A stretch of 23,537 nucleotides of DNA from a virus, in the IMG/VR virus record IMGVR_UViG_3300031774_000159, positions 1 through 23,537 of that record; one strand, 5' to 3'. Shown one piece after another: positions 10,639-19,300 of this stretch. The number at the start of each line of letters is the position of its first letter. Position 1 is the stretch's first letter. The notes beneath the pieces are model-generated. The model did no database searches. It was not told the DNA's origin and saw only the letters and a program-made list of their open reading frames with translations. The position numbers were made by a program, and so were the translations under genes.

Positions 10639-13600
10639 TCATATTATTACCCATCTGTGCCCTGTTGGGACGTTAACAGTCTTTGTAGCATTAATAGTTA
10701 TAGGGCCAACGCTTGAAGCACTTTTGTTCGTTGTTCCATTATTCCCAATCGTATAATTTGTTGTTACGACAAGCGAATTTTCAACAAAGATAGTATCTGT
10801 TCCACCGCCTGTAGCACCGCCACCGCCACCGCCACCTATTTCTCCCCAAGCACTTCCGTCATAACCTTCAAATTTATTATCATCAGTATTAAACCTAAAC
10901 ATTCCTGCATTAGGAGAGCCAGGTCTTTGTGCATCCGTTCCAGCAGCAACATCAATTGCTCCATTCCCGCTCATCAAAATATTTCCACTGACAGTCAGAC
11001 CAGTTAACGTGCCAACACTTGTGATTGCTGATTGAGCAGCACCCGTTACTGTCGCTGCTGTTCCAGAAGCATTACCAGTTAAGTTTCCTACAAATCCTGT
11101 AGTCGTTATTAATCCTGTAGACGGGTTGTATTGCAAACTTGAATCAGCTTCAATTCCTTGAGCTCCAGATGTTCCATCAACCATTGCAAGATATAGCAAC
11201 TCATCGGAGCTTTCATTAGCAGTTACATTGACTGCTGTTCCTGTTGAGGCTGTGGTTGCATTACCAGTTAAATTTCCTACAAATTCACCAGCCGTTAAAA
11301 GACCAGTACTAGGGTTATAAGTTAGGCCAGTATCTGTCTCGGCTCCTTGTGAACCTGTTGCTCCATCAGCAAACAATGGATAAACGGTTTCGTCAGTTGA
11401 GTTATTAGCTGTAACCGTAAATTCGTCTGCTGTCCCAGTAAGATTTCCCGTAATATTTCCTACGAAGGTTCCTGTAATTGTTCCGCCGTTTGTTATATCG
11501 TTTGTTCCTAGATTGATGTCACCTGACATCGTGCCACCAGCTAAGGGGAGTTTGGTATTGTCTACGGTGCTATCAGAAGCCCAGCCTAAATTTCCAGATC
11601 CATCAGACTTTAAGAATTGAGTTCCAGTCGAATCAGTTGCTGGAAGAATCCAAGTAATATCAGCAGTTACGGAATCAGGAGCTTTTAACCCTAGATAATT
11701 TGCACCGTTTGAATCTGCCTCACTAAACCTAATTTCTTTTGCGTTATCAAGAATTAAGTTGCCAGTCATTGTTCCACCAGCTTTTGCCAAGGCATTTCCA
11801 GCAGTGGTATTAGCGGTTGTAGCTAAATCAAAGGCAGTTTTAATAGCAGCAGGAGTTCCAGCAGTGGTAGCACTTGTACTTGAAGTTGAATCTGTTAGTT
11901 GTAAAACACCAACGGCACTTGTAGTTCCTGTTGTTACTTTTGAACCTGTAATTGCAGCCGATCCAGATATATCAGCATTAACAATTGCTCCAGCAGTAAT
12001 AGCTGTAAGTCCTGCGTTGTTTATGCTTATGTCTCCTGTGACTGCTACTGCTGTTGGAACGTTTGATCCGTTGCCTACAATGATTTGAGCAGAAGTAATA
12101 TCGGCTAGTTTTGAAAGTGCAATGTCGGCATTAGCGTTAATATCAGCATTTAATATCGTTCCATCAAGCAACATTGTGCTGTTAACAGTTCCAGTATCTC
12201 CAGTTGTAATTACTGTTCCAGTTACGTTAGGCAAAGTAATAGTTTTGTCCGAGGTCGTTGGATCGGCAACTGTTAATTTTGTTTCAAATGCGTCAACAGT
12301 AGATCCTTCAAAAACAAGGCTTCCAGCATTACCAATTAACAGCTCACCCGTGACAGTACCACCTGCTTTTGCTAGTTTTTCATCTTCAATCTCATTTAAA
12401 GCTGCTTGAACATTTGTCGAAGAGAGTTGACCGTGTGGGGTATAGGAAATTGCTGAAGCTTGCTGAGAAGCAACAGTTGTTGAAAGATCAATTTCTACCC
12501 ATGAACTAGAAGACGCACTAGCCGTTACTCCAAGGAGATAGTCAGGAGGTGAAAGCTGTCCAGTTATCCCTGCTACACCGCTTGGAGTTCCTTGAACCGA
12601 AATGACAACGTATCCACCGTCAACCGAATCAGATGCAACTGGCAAGTTTTGACCAACAGTTAAACCAGCCGCAGATCCAGCCGCAGTTACATAATCAACT
12701 TGGCTTAAATTAGCGTTATAAGTTCCTAATCTGACCAAGGCTCCCTTGGTTAAAGTAGTAATCGGATTCCAAGCGTTCCCGTCCCATAGGTATGCATCTT
12801 CAGCAATCGGGTCAAAGAGAAGCTGGCCTGTGAAGGCTGCTGTTGGGTAACCTAATTGTGTTATAGATTGTATTATTGTGGTCGATGAATTGCTTAGCTT
12901 AGATGAATCAATAGTATCGGCTCCAATCCTTGCAGCATCTAGTGTTCCGCTTGTTAGTTTTGCGGCGGAAAGATCAGGTATGTCTGATGAAGCCAGTGCT
13001 GCTCCAGCAGTTGCAACTCCTTTATTGTTTACAGTTAATTTCGTGAAAGTACCTGCACTAATTCCACTTGTTGAAGTTATAAGTTCACCTGTCCCAGAAA
13101 CAGTTAAGCCTCCTCCAGATGTAATTTGTACCGCACCTTTAGCACTGGTTGTTGCTACTGGAAGATCAGAAGCCGTCAATGCAGTTGTCGCAGTAATTTG
13201 ACCCTGAGCGTTGTAAGTAATGCCGCTCATTGTGGCTGCTGTTACAGAATTAGAAAGAGATAATGCACCTGCTCCGCTAACAGTTAAACCAGTACTAATA
13301 GAAACACCACCAACAGCAGAAGTAGTAGCAACAGGTAAATCTCCGGCCGCAAGAGCAACGGTTCCAGTTATGAGTCCCTGAGCGTTATATGTTATTCCTG
13401 AACGAGTAGCAGCAGTAACTGTGTTATTTATTCCAAGGTTCCCACTGGCTACATTTAAAGACCTATCAACATTTGATGTATTTAACTTAGCTGCTGTAAT
13501 CGTGCCATCAGCAATCTTCGCATTAGTTACAGCGTTTGCAGCTATCTTTGCTTCGATAACAGCATTGCTAGCTATCGCTCCAGCATCAACAGAATTATCG

Positions 13601-14454
13601 GCTAAAGCTGCTGCATCAACAGCGTTTGCTGCAAGCTTAGAACTATCAACAGCGTCATCTTGTATTTTTTGAGTAGAAACAGCATCATCAGCAATTGACG
13701 TTGCTGCTAAGGCTCCAGATAACTTTGATGCGTCTATTGCTCCCGCCGCTATTTGAGCATTACCTATTGCCCCATTAGCAATTTGCGTTGCTGTAATCGT
13801 GTTATTAACAATATTTCCAGCAGCAATAGTATTGCTTGCAATTTTAGCTCCAGTAATTACTCCACTAGCAATTGCATTTGCATCAACAGCGTTATCAGCA
13901 AGTTCTGTAGCAGTAACAGAATTAGTTGCTAATTGAGTAGCAGTAATTCCACCTGACGCAATTTTTGCCCCAGGAATATCTCCATCACTTAAATCTAATT
14001 TTGCATAAGCAATTGTTGTATTAGCAATTCTGGCATTATCAACAGCAAGATCAGCAATAGCAGCAGTATCTACAGCATCATCGGCTAATTCAGAAGCAGT
14101 TATCGCATTAGCAGCGATTTGTGTTGCAGTAACAGTATCGTTAACTAACTTTGCTCCAGTTATCGTTGTGTTTGCTATCTGCGTTGCAGTAATAGTTGAG
14201 TTAGCAATCTTGGCAGCAGTTACAGCTAAGTTCTGAATCGTTGCGGTCGCTACGGCATCAGTAGCAAAAGGCGTTGCAACCTTGGCAGCAGGAATATCTC
14301 CAGAATCTAAAAGTGCTACAGCAGCAGCTACTAAATCTTTTACAGTTACCTTTTTCGTTTCGGTAGCACTGAGATCCGCTAGGGCTAATACATCAGTTGC
14401 TTGAATACCAGCTTCACCAAGGGCGGGTAAAGCACTTATCTGAAGATCAGCCAT
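10639..14454 (-). CDS. Giant repeat-containing tail fibre protein (1271 aa)
   Basis: The N-terminal 50 residues (MADLQISALPALGEAGIQAT...) form a putative attachment domain. Residues 65-325 are 26 tandem units of about ten residues (consensus A-[ND]-x-[AT]-[VI]-[DT]-A-x-x-[IL]), probably a beta-solenoid or intertwined trimeric shaft. Two 59-60-residue repeats follow (343-401 and 402-461, sharing SGITYNAQG and DLPVATTSA) with a degenerate third. A globular insertion near 550-660 contains YLWDGNAWNPITTLTKGALV. Further fibre repeats follow (KAGGTMTGNL, FVGNLTGNA), then a FRFNTDDNKFEGYDGSAWGEI domain common in cyanophage fibres. A glycine hinge (GGGGGGGATGGG) leads to a C-terminal beta domain ending VNVPTGHRWVII. 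Assigned as the main long fibre by size, composition and place. Confidence 0.85.
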   Translation of the reverse strand: MADLQISALPALGEAGIQATDVLALADLSATETKKVTVKDLVAAAVALLDSGDIPAAKVATPFATDAVATATIQNLAVTAAKIANSTITATQIANTTITGAKLVNDTVTATQIAANAITASELADDAVDTAAIADLAVDNARIANTTIAYAKLDLSDGDIPGAKIASGGITATQLATNSVTATELADNAVDANAIASGVITGAKIASNTIAAGNIVNNTITATQIANGAIGNAQIAAGAIDASKLSGALAATSIADDAVSTQKIQDDAVDSSKLAANAVDAAALADNSVDAGAIASNAVIEAKIAANAVTNAKIADGTITAAKLNTSNVDRSLNVASGNLGINNTVTAATRSGITYNAQGLITGTVALAAGDLPVATTSAVGGVSISTGLTVSGAGALSLSNSVTAATMSGITYNAQGQITATTALTASDLPVATTSAKGAVQITSGGGLTVSGTGELITSTSGISAGTFTKLTVNNKGVATAGAALASSDIPDLSAAKLTSGTLDAARIGADTIDSSKLSNSSTTIIQSITQLGYPTAAFTGQLLFDPIAEDAYLWDGNAWNPITTLTKGALVRLGTYNANLSQVDYVTAAGSAAGLTVGQNLPVASDSVDGGYVVISVQGTPSGVAGITGQLSPPDYLLGVTASASSSSWVEIDLSTTVASQQASAISYTPHGQLSSTNVQAALNEIEDEKLAKAGGTVTGELLIGNAGSLVFEGSTVDAFETKLTVADPTTSDKTITLPNVTGTVITTGDTGTVNSTMLLDGTILNADINANADIALSKLADITSAQIIVGNGSNVPTAVAVTGDISINNAGLTAITAGAIVNADISGSAAITGSKVTTGTTSAVGVLQLTDSTSSTSATTAGTPAAIKTAFDLATTANTTAGNALAKAGGTMTGNLILDNAKEIRFSEADSNGANYLGLKAPDSVTADITWILPATDSTGTQFLKSDGSGNLGWASDSTVDNTKLPLAGGTMSGDINLGTNDITNGGTITGTFVGNITGNLTGTADEFTVTANNSTDETVYPLFADGATGSQGAETDTGLTYNPSTGLLTAGEFVGNLTGNATTASTGTAVNVTANESSDELLYLAMVDGTSGAQGIEADSSLQYNPSTGLITTTGFVGNLTGNASGTAATVTGAAQSAITSVGTLTGLTVSGNILMSGNGAIDVAAGTDAQRPGSPNAGMFRFNTDDNKFEGYDGSAWGEIGGGGGGGATGGGTDTIFVENSLVVTTNYTIGNNGTTNKSASSVGPITINATKTVNVPTGHRWVII
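11069..11415 (-). repeat. Second fibre duplication ending in FVGNLTGNA
   Basis: Two copies (about 11258-11415 and 11069-11226) encode VTANNSTDETVYPLFADGAT and VTANESSDELLYLAMVDGTS respectively. Each is followed by (S)GxQGxExDxxLxYNPSTGLxT and FVGNLTGNA. The copies sit in the distal part of the fibre, just before the FRFNTDD domain, and are about 53 residues each. This kind of duplication near the tip is expected where fibres lengthen or exchange modules. Confidence 0.65.
13072..13428 (-). repeat. Tandem duplication of a ~60-residue fibre module
   Basis: Residues 343-401 and 402-461 of the giant fibre align through VTAATxSGITYNAQGxITxT, then DLPVATTSAxGxVxI and GLTVSGxGxL. A third, eroded copy follows at 462-505 (KLTVNNKGVATAGAALASSDIPD). 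The DNA copies are clearly diverged, indicating an old duplication maintained as protein repeats. Confidence 0.65.
13480..14262 (-). repeat. Tandem 30-bp coding repeat array (26 units) in the fibre gene
   Basis: The encoded repeat is ten residues long: for example NSTITATQIA, NTTITGAKLV, NDTVTATQIA, ANAITASELA, DDAVDTAAIA. I count 26 consecutive units between residues 65 and 325. Twenty-four are exactly ten residues, one is twelve (LSDGDIPGAKIA) and one is nine (GALAATSIA). The DNA copies are diverged, so the array is old or under selection at the protein level, yet the period is strict. Unit number may vary between related phages. Confidence 0.8.
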
Positions 14455-14485
14455 TGACTACTATCTAAAAACCATTAGCAATAGT

Positions 14486-15352
14486 TTAAACCTGTTCCTG
14501 CAATATGGGACTTTCATTTTCCTGAAGGACTAGATCTGAGTTCTCCTGAAGGATGTAACCAGCCGTATCTCCTGTCTTTAATCGGATAACTCCATTAGTA
14601 ACAAATTCAACTCTTGTCTCTATAACTTCGGCAGCGTTAACACTTACAGCAACATTAGTAATAATGCAATTTGCTTCATAGTAAACATTGTTCTTTTTAT
14701 TACTTGAATCTCTATAAATGTAAAATAAACCATCAAAATCCGAACCCTGTTGAGTTCTAACAATTAGTTGAGCTAAATAAAACGCAAATTCAGATTCAGC
14801 TCCATATTCATTTTTTCTATCTCCTGTGTCATAACTATGCTCCCAAATGCAGCTCATTGTCCCTTGACCACTAATTAATCCAGCCTCATATTGATTTCTA
14901 AATTCATCTCCAAGATTTGTTAAATCAACTTGCTCTCTACTCGTTGTCATCTCAAAATCTCGAACATTGGCAACGTGTCTATATCTTTCATTTCGAGTTT
15001 TAATCGTAATATCTTTTGCAGAACTAGGAGCAACAAGAGTTAAAGCATTACTGGTTAATCCTTCTATTGCTTTTGAAAAGCTATCAAATAACTTTATTCC
15101 ACCAACAGGATCAACATTTATAAACCATTTGCCATCTGGATAATTATGACCACTAACAAGCTCAAGGTTTGATTCATCAACGGTTGCTATTTCAACTTCA
15201 TCTCCTGTAAGTAACGATCCAGAACTATGGTCAACACTAAATCTCTTTGTTGAAGTGTTTACATCAAAAGGATCTAACTTCGTCTGCAAAGCAGCTTGAA
15301 GTGCATCTCTTTTAAGGGCTATTTCACCCGATTGCCCAAAATAAACACCCAT
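14486..15352 (-). CDS. Tail-tube-type protein with N-terminal extension and LQEN tail (288 aa)
   Basis: The central part contains VRDFEMTTSREQVDLTNLGDEFRNQYEAGLISGQGTMSCIWEH (about residues 131-173). It follows the same order of features as the neighbouring 145-aa tube protein: a W/F-x-F strand, S-x-x-x-E/Q, a TxLxD turn, a -G-x-x-S-G-x-(G/A) strand and an aromatic end. About 100 extra residues precede it (MGVYFGQSGEIALKRDALQA...). The C-terminus is short repeats of (I/L)LQEN (YILQENSDLVLQENESPILQEQV). It may be a second tail-tube or tube-cap protein, or a baseplate-linked tube relative. The tube assignment is by comparison with its neighbour. Confidence 0.65.
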   Translation of the reverse strand: MGVYFGQSGEIALKRDALQAALQTKLDPFDVNTSTKRFSVDHSSGSLLTGDEVEIATVDESNLELVSGHNYPDGKWFINVDPVGGIKLFDSFSKAIEGLTSNALTLVAPSSAKDITIKTRNERYRHVANVRDFEMTTSREQVDLTNLGDEFRNQYEAGLISGQGTMSCIWEHSYDTGDRKNEYGAESEFAFYLAQLIVRTQQGSDFDGLFYIYRDSSNKKNNVYYEANCIITNVAVSVNAAEVIETRVEFVTNGVIRLKTGDTAGYILQENSDLVLQENESPILQEQV

Positions 15353-15355
15353 GAT

Positions 15356-15793
15356 TTAGATAGATACTTCTGTAGGTGCTCCATTTGATTCCCAACTAAT
15401 ATCAGCACTTAAAACTTCACCAACAGCACTATTCATTGATATTCCAGTAATCAAAGTAGAGAAAGTAATAAAACGACCATTAGCAGAACCGTCAACAATT
15501 TTAAGTTTTAAAGTTGCAGCAGTAGAAGCAGCCGCAACTCCACCACTTGCAGCCTTAATGCATTTACCAATTAAATCTGTAACATCTCCGCCAGAACCAG
15601 CAGACGCTTGATAGTAAAACAGTCTTGCGCTACCGCTATAGCTTCTTACACCTTGGACAATTGTTCGATCTGTGTCTTCTAAAGAAGTTGTTTCAAGAAC
15701 AGCTTGTGAACTAGAAAAAGACCAAGATTGAACTTTGGCGGCTTTATCGCCGTCAATAAAAAGCTGTCCATCTTTTCCGCTATAAAAAGCCAC
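15356..15793 (-). CDS. Major tail tube protein candidate (145 aa)
   Basis: Starts at GTG 15793. The sequence MAFYSGKDGQLFIDGDKAAK leads to VQSWSFSSSQAVLETTSLED, then a GVRSYSGSARLFYYQ segment, and ends with SMNSAVGEVLSADISWESNGAP. These are the marks of siphovirus tail-tube proteins: (W)SFxxSxxxxExTxxGD, then a GxxSxSGSAxxxxD strand and a GEVxxxxVxFxxxGxP ending. The size is typical (about 140-190 aa). It would form the hexameric tube rings around the tape measure protein. Unusually it lies downstream of the tail-tip genes, whereas lambda-type phages place it upstream of the tape measure. Confidence 0.75.
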   Translation of the reverse strand: MAFYSGKDGQLFIDGDKAAKVQSWSFSSSQAVLETTSLEDTDRTIVQGVRSYSGSARLFYYQASAGSGGDVTDLIGKCIKAASGGVAAASTAATLKLKIVDGSANGRFITFSTLITGISMNSAVGEVLSADISWESNGAPTEVSI

Positions 15794-15823
15794 GACCTAA
15801 AAAATCAATACGTTGTGTTTATT

Positions 15824-16270
15824 CTAAGGGGCATCTAGGCAAGCAACAAAACTACAGCTCACATTGCTCATACCTTTAAAGGTACTTGTAACAGAAGGAG
15901 GCCCAGAATAACGCCATTTTAAACCACCTGATTGACTGTTATTTTCTGCCATATAAGTAGCTAAATTTGTTAATGCACCACTTTGTGACGTGTGACCATC
16001 TCCTCCGACACCTGCCAAACCTGATTTAAAATTAAAAGTTACATAATCCCAATCAGAATTTACATCTCTATAATTCTCTAAAATTTCCCAAGCTTCTGCA
16101 TCAGTAATATTAGAAAATCCAAGAGTCAAAGTTGCATTAACCCTTTGATTACCAAAACGCAAATGTGTCTTTGTACCATCTAACGATTCAAATGTAGTAC
16201 TTGGATATGTCCCAGGAGAATAACTTCGGGAAGTTGGTTTAATGCTTGGGAAATCTTTAGGACTTGCCAT
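15824..16270 (-). CDS. Minor tail protein, gpM-like (148 aa)
   Basis: The sequence SFPSIKPTSRSYSPGTYPSTTFESLDGTKTHLRFGNQRVNATLTLGFSNITDAEAWEILENYRD has a pattern like lambda gpM and related distal-tail proteins: P-T-x-R-x-Y-x-PG-x-Y, T-x-x-LRFGN(Q/R)R, a strand pair, then AxxWxxxxxYxx. The second half (WDYVTFNFKSGLAGVGGDGH..., KWRYSGPPSVTSTFKGMSNVSCSFV) continues as beta strands. Proteins of this type join the tail tube to the tip complex. It lies directly after the J-like gene instead of before L as in lambda. The assignment is from sequence pattern and neighbourhood, not from a profile match. Confidence 0.65.
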   Translation of the reverse strand: MASPKDFPSIKPTSRSYSPGTYPSTTFESLDGTKTHLRFGNQRVNATLTLGFSNITDAEAWEILENYRDVNSDWDYVTFNFKSGLAGVGGDGHTSQSGALTNLATYMAENNSQSGGLKWRYSGPPSVTSTFKGMSNVSCSFVACLDAP

Positions 16271-16299
16271 GTTAAAAAATCAGATAATGCTTGAAAATC

Positions 16300-16321
16300 A
16301 CACTTGATTTCCACTAAGTGT
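16300..16321 (-). terminator. Weak hairpin between the tail-tip gene and the minor tail gene
   Basis: ACACTT (16300-16305) pairs with AAGTGT (16316-16321) around a 10-base loop, and on the minus strand the stem is followed by GATTTT. It lies in the 68-base gap after the J-like stop codon. Six A+T-rich pairs form a weak stem, so it may attenuate rather than stop late transcription, or be chance. Confidence 0.3.
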
Positions 16322-16338
16322 ATCGGAACATATTCACA

Positions 16339-19300
16339 TTACGACCCACCTAAAGATTGCATTGCCGTGGCGCCTGTTAGTTCTTCGGTAACGAAATCTG
16401 GAATATCTCGATCTAACCCCCATCCCTGCATAACAGAAAGTTGTCCTTTTGTTGCAGGGTCAGTTTCTGTTGGAGCAAAGCTACCAGCCACCTCCAACAA
16501 ACCATCCTCACCATAAGAAATAGTTTCACATTTATAAACCTTATTTTCTGTTGTTGTATTTTTAACAGTAAACAAACAACCAGAAGGAGCCTCAGATAAT
16601 TTTGAAGGAAGTATTTCACCGACTTTTCCAGGTATCCAATATAGAACGTCTTCATTTCCCGTCATATCATCTTTACTAACAATTGTTCCGTCTTCTAGCT
16701 TCGCTCCATTCTTAAACCTACTGGTATGAGTGACTTCTGAAACTAACCTGAAATAATCCCCAGGCTCTAATCCTTGAACATATTGAGGAGCTGTTTTAAA
16801 AGTAATTCCATGATCAATTAAACGTCTTGATTTGATAGCAAAATAAGCAAAATAAATTGCTTGCTTACGAGACGTGCAGAAACTCGACAAGTCAAAGGTT
16901 TCTACAGGGTCAGAATCCGATCCGTAGGGGGCATCCTCTCTGATTAATATAGATTTTGTCTCAGGGAAACCATTTACTTTTTCTTCACGATAAAGAACAA
17001 CTGCTTTAAATGTTTGTCTTTCTTCTGGATTCAAAAACGAAACTTGTAAATCATTAATATTGCCATCAGTAAATAAACATTTTATATCAGGCAAAATTGT
17101 CTTATCAATTTCATTATTTCCATTAATAGGAACAGAAGGCTTGAGACTAAACTTACCTCCAATTATTGTGAAATCTAATAAACAATAACCAGAATGTTCA
17201 AAAATAAAATCTCTTAAATTTAATTTACTACTAATTGTTCCATCCCAAAAGAATTTATTTCTAGAACAATATTCAGCGGCATTTTTCATCGCTCTAAAAT
17301 CGACAGAGTCAATACCAACAAGTTTTCCAGCACCTATCTTTGTACTGGCTAACAAGGAATAAGCAATTTCAGGAAATAAATTAGATGAATCATCCGCAGC
17401 CCATGTAATATCATCATCACCATTAATAGAAGAATTTATAAGATCATAAATTTTTATCCCTTTTTTAAAGTAAGCAGATAACTGACTGAAATTAACCCAT
17501 TCCTTAGAGCTGTTAATTTTAATACCAGCAAAAGCCAAATTACTATATTCCGCAGGTCTCTCTACATCCGTACCTGGTTCTGTAGCAGGTTTTAGTATTT
17601 CATTTACATAAACTATTTCATGTTCTGGATTAGTACGGTTACTGTTTTCATCTCCTTCATAAACATTCCAATCACTTAGAACATCATAAGGATTAAAATT
17701 TTGTTCTGCCTTTGTTGTTATTGTTGTAGTCTCTACTAACAATTGAACATTAATAGTTCTTTGAGCACCTCCTACTGCTGTCCAAGGGATAACAACTGTT
17801 TCACCATTTTGATAATCTTCACCTAAATTTTGAGGGTCTAAAGTCCAATCTGCTTTGTAATAATATTGGCCTGTTTGATATTCTTGTTTATAAACTTTTA
17901 AATTAACTTTCAGTCCAGTACCACTTCCTCCTGTAACAGGAACCGATCCCTCAAAATGTAAAAGAGGTTGAATGGTTCGGGTTGAATATCTATATTCTTC
18001 CACCCCAACCCAAAAATGATAGGGGTTATTGTTTGGGTGATAATAAGTACCAGGGTCTAACGGAATATAGGTTTTACCATTAGGAAAAGCAAAAAAGACT
18101 TGAGGCCATGCCGTATTTGTATTAGGAAATATTGTTCCTAAACTAATTTCAGGCTGACCAGGGACACCATATAGAACCCAAGTCCAACCGTGAACGGCTG
18201 CCCATCCTGGGGCATTTGTTTGATTCCATAAGACAATATTGTATTGATGATTTCCAACAAAAGTTTGAACAAGTTCTTTCCTATACTCTGTAATAACTCC
18301 GTTGAAGCTTGGATTTTCAACCCAACTTGTAACTCCATTAAGCCTTGCACTCGAAACTGTCCCGACAGTGGATCTTGTCGTTTCTCCTAGTTGCCATTCA
18401 TTATTACTAGCAACAGCTTGTGAAATCGTAAATCCTTCATCTCCAGTAAAGGCAACGTCAAATGTTCCAAAAGTAGTATTTGCTGAAAAGTGTGAAACTT
18501 GCCCTAATCCACCAGAGTCTGTTGTCAATAAATTAACTCTTTGATCCCAATTTGCATTTCTAGTTATGTAATTGCCAGGATAAGGTCTGAACCTATATTC
18601 ATATTGATCTAAGGCAGGATGAGAAATAGTAATAGCATTGTATTGTGATTCTGGTGTGTTTCCTTTAACAGCAAATAACCCAAGATGGTTCTCTAATGTA
18701 TTAATTAAATTTTCCCAATTTGAATCTCCTATTTGTCTAGCTTGTAACATAAACAAAGAAATCCTATCCGCAAACATTGAGACTTGACCTAGTTGTATTT
18801 GTGTTCGGTCATCCATGATAAGTTTCCTTAATGCTTCTTTTTCAGGCTGACTTTTTACATTTGCAAATTGAATACGTTTATAAACTGTTGATTTGATCCC
18901 TATTTCAGTAACATCACATTTTCTATTATTCGTAACTGTTGCTAATGCAATTCTTTGACCTGTATAAATATCATGACCATAATATAAATCATTTTGCCCT
19001 CTAGGAAAATCGAAAGTTCCACTAATTACTTGTTGCCAAAAGATAGTATCTTGACCACCTATACTATAAATTTCATCGTCTTGACTCTTAGTTCCATCTC
19101 TATAGCCAAATTGTTTTGGGTCATACCATATAGGATTCTGACAATGTCTACTTAAATCTGCACTATCAACAGGAATATCAAATTCACCAGCTTCTACAAC
19201 TTTGAATCCATAATGTTTACTTTGTTTAATTGTCCAAGGCATAGGCTTACTTGTTTCAATGCAGATAACAAGAGCCGTTCCTAATAAGTATTGTTCTCCA

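Noticed and set aside
11759-13672. Long plus-strand open frames opposite the giant fibre gene (11759-12088, 12122-12409, 12878-13201, 13421-13672)
   Set aside because: They are Ala/Val/Pro-rich shadows of the repeat-rich minus-strand gene, caused by its biased codons, and have no coupling or ribosome binding sites.
13480-14262. CRISPR-like array
   Set aside because: The 30-bp periodicity is a coding repeat in frame with the fibre protein; there are no identical repeats separated by unique spacers.
8996-14454. Diversity-generating retroelement acting on the fibre or adhesin
   Set aside because: No reverse transcriptase gene, no template repeat and no C-type-lectin variable region is visible in the window.
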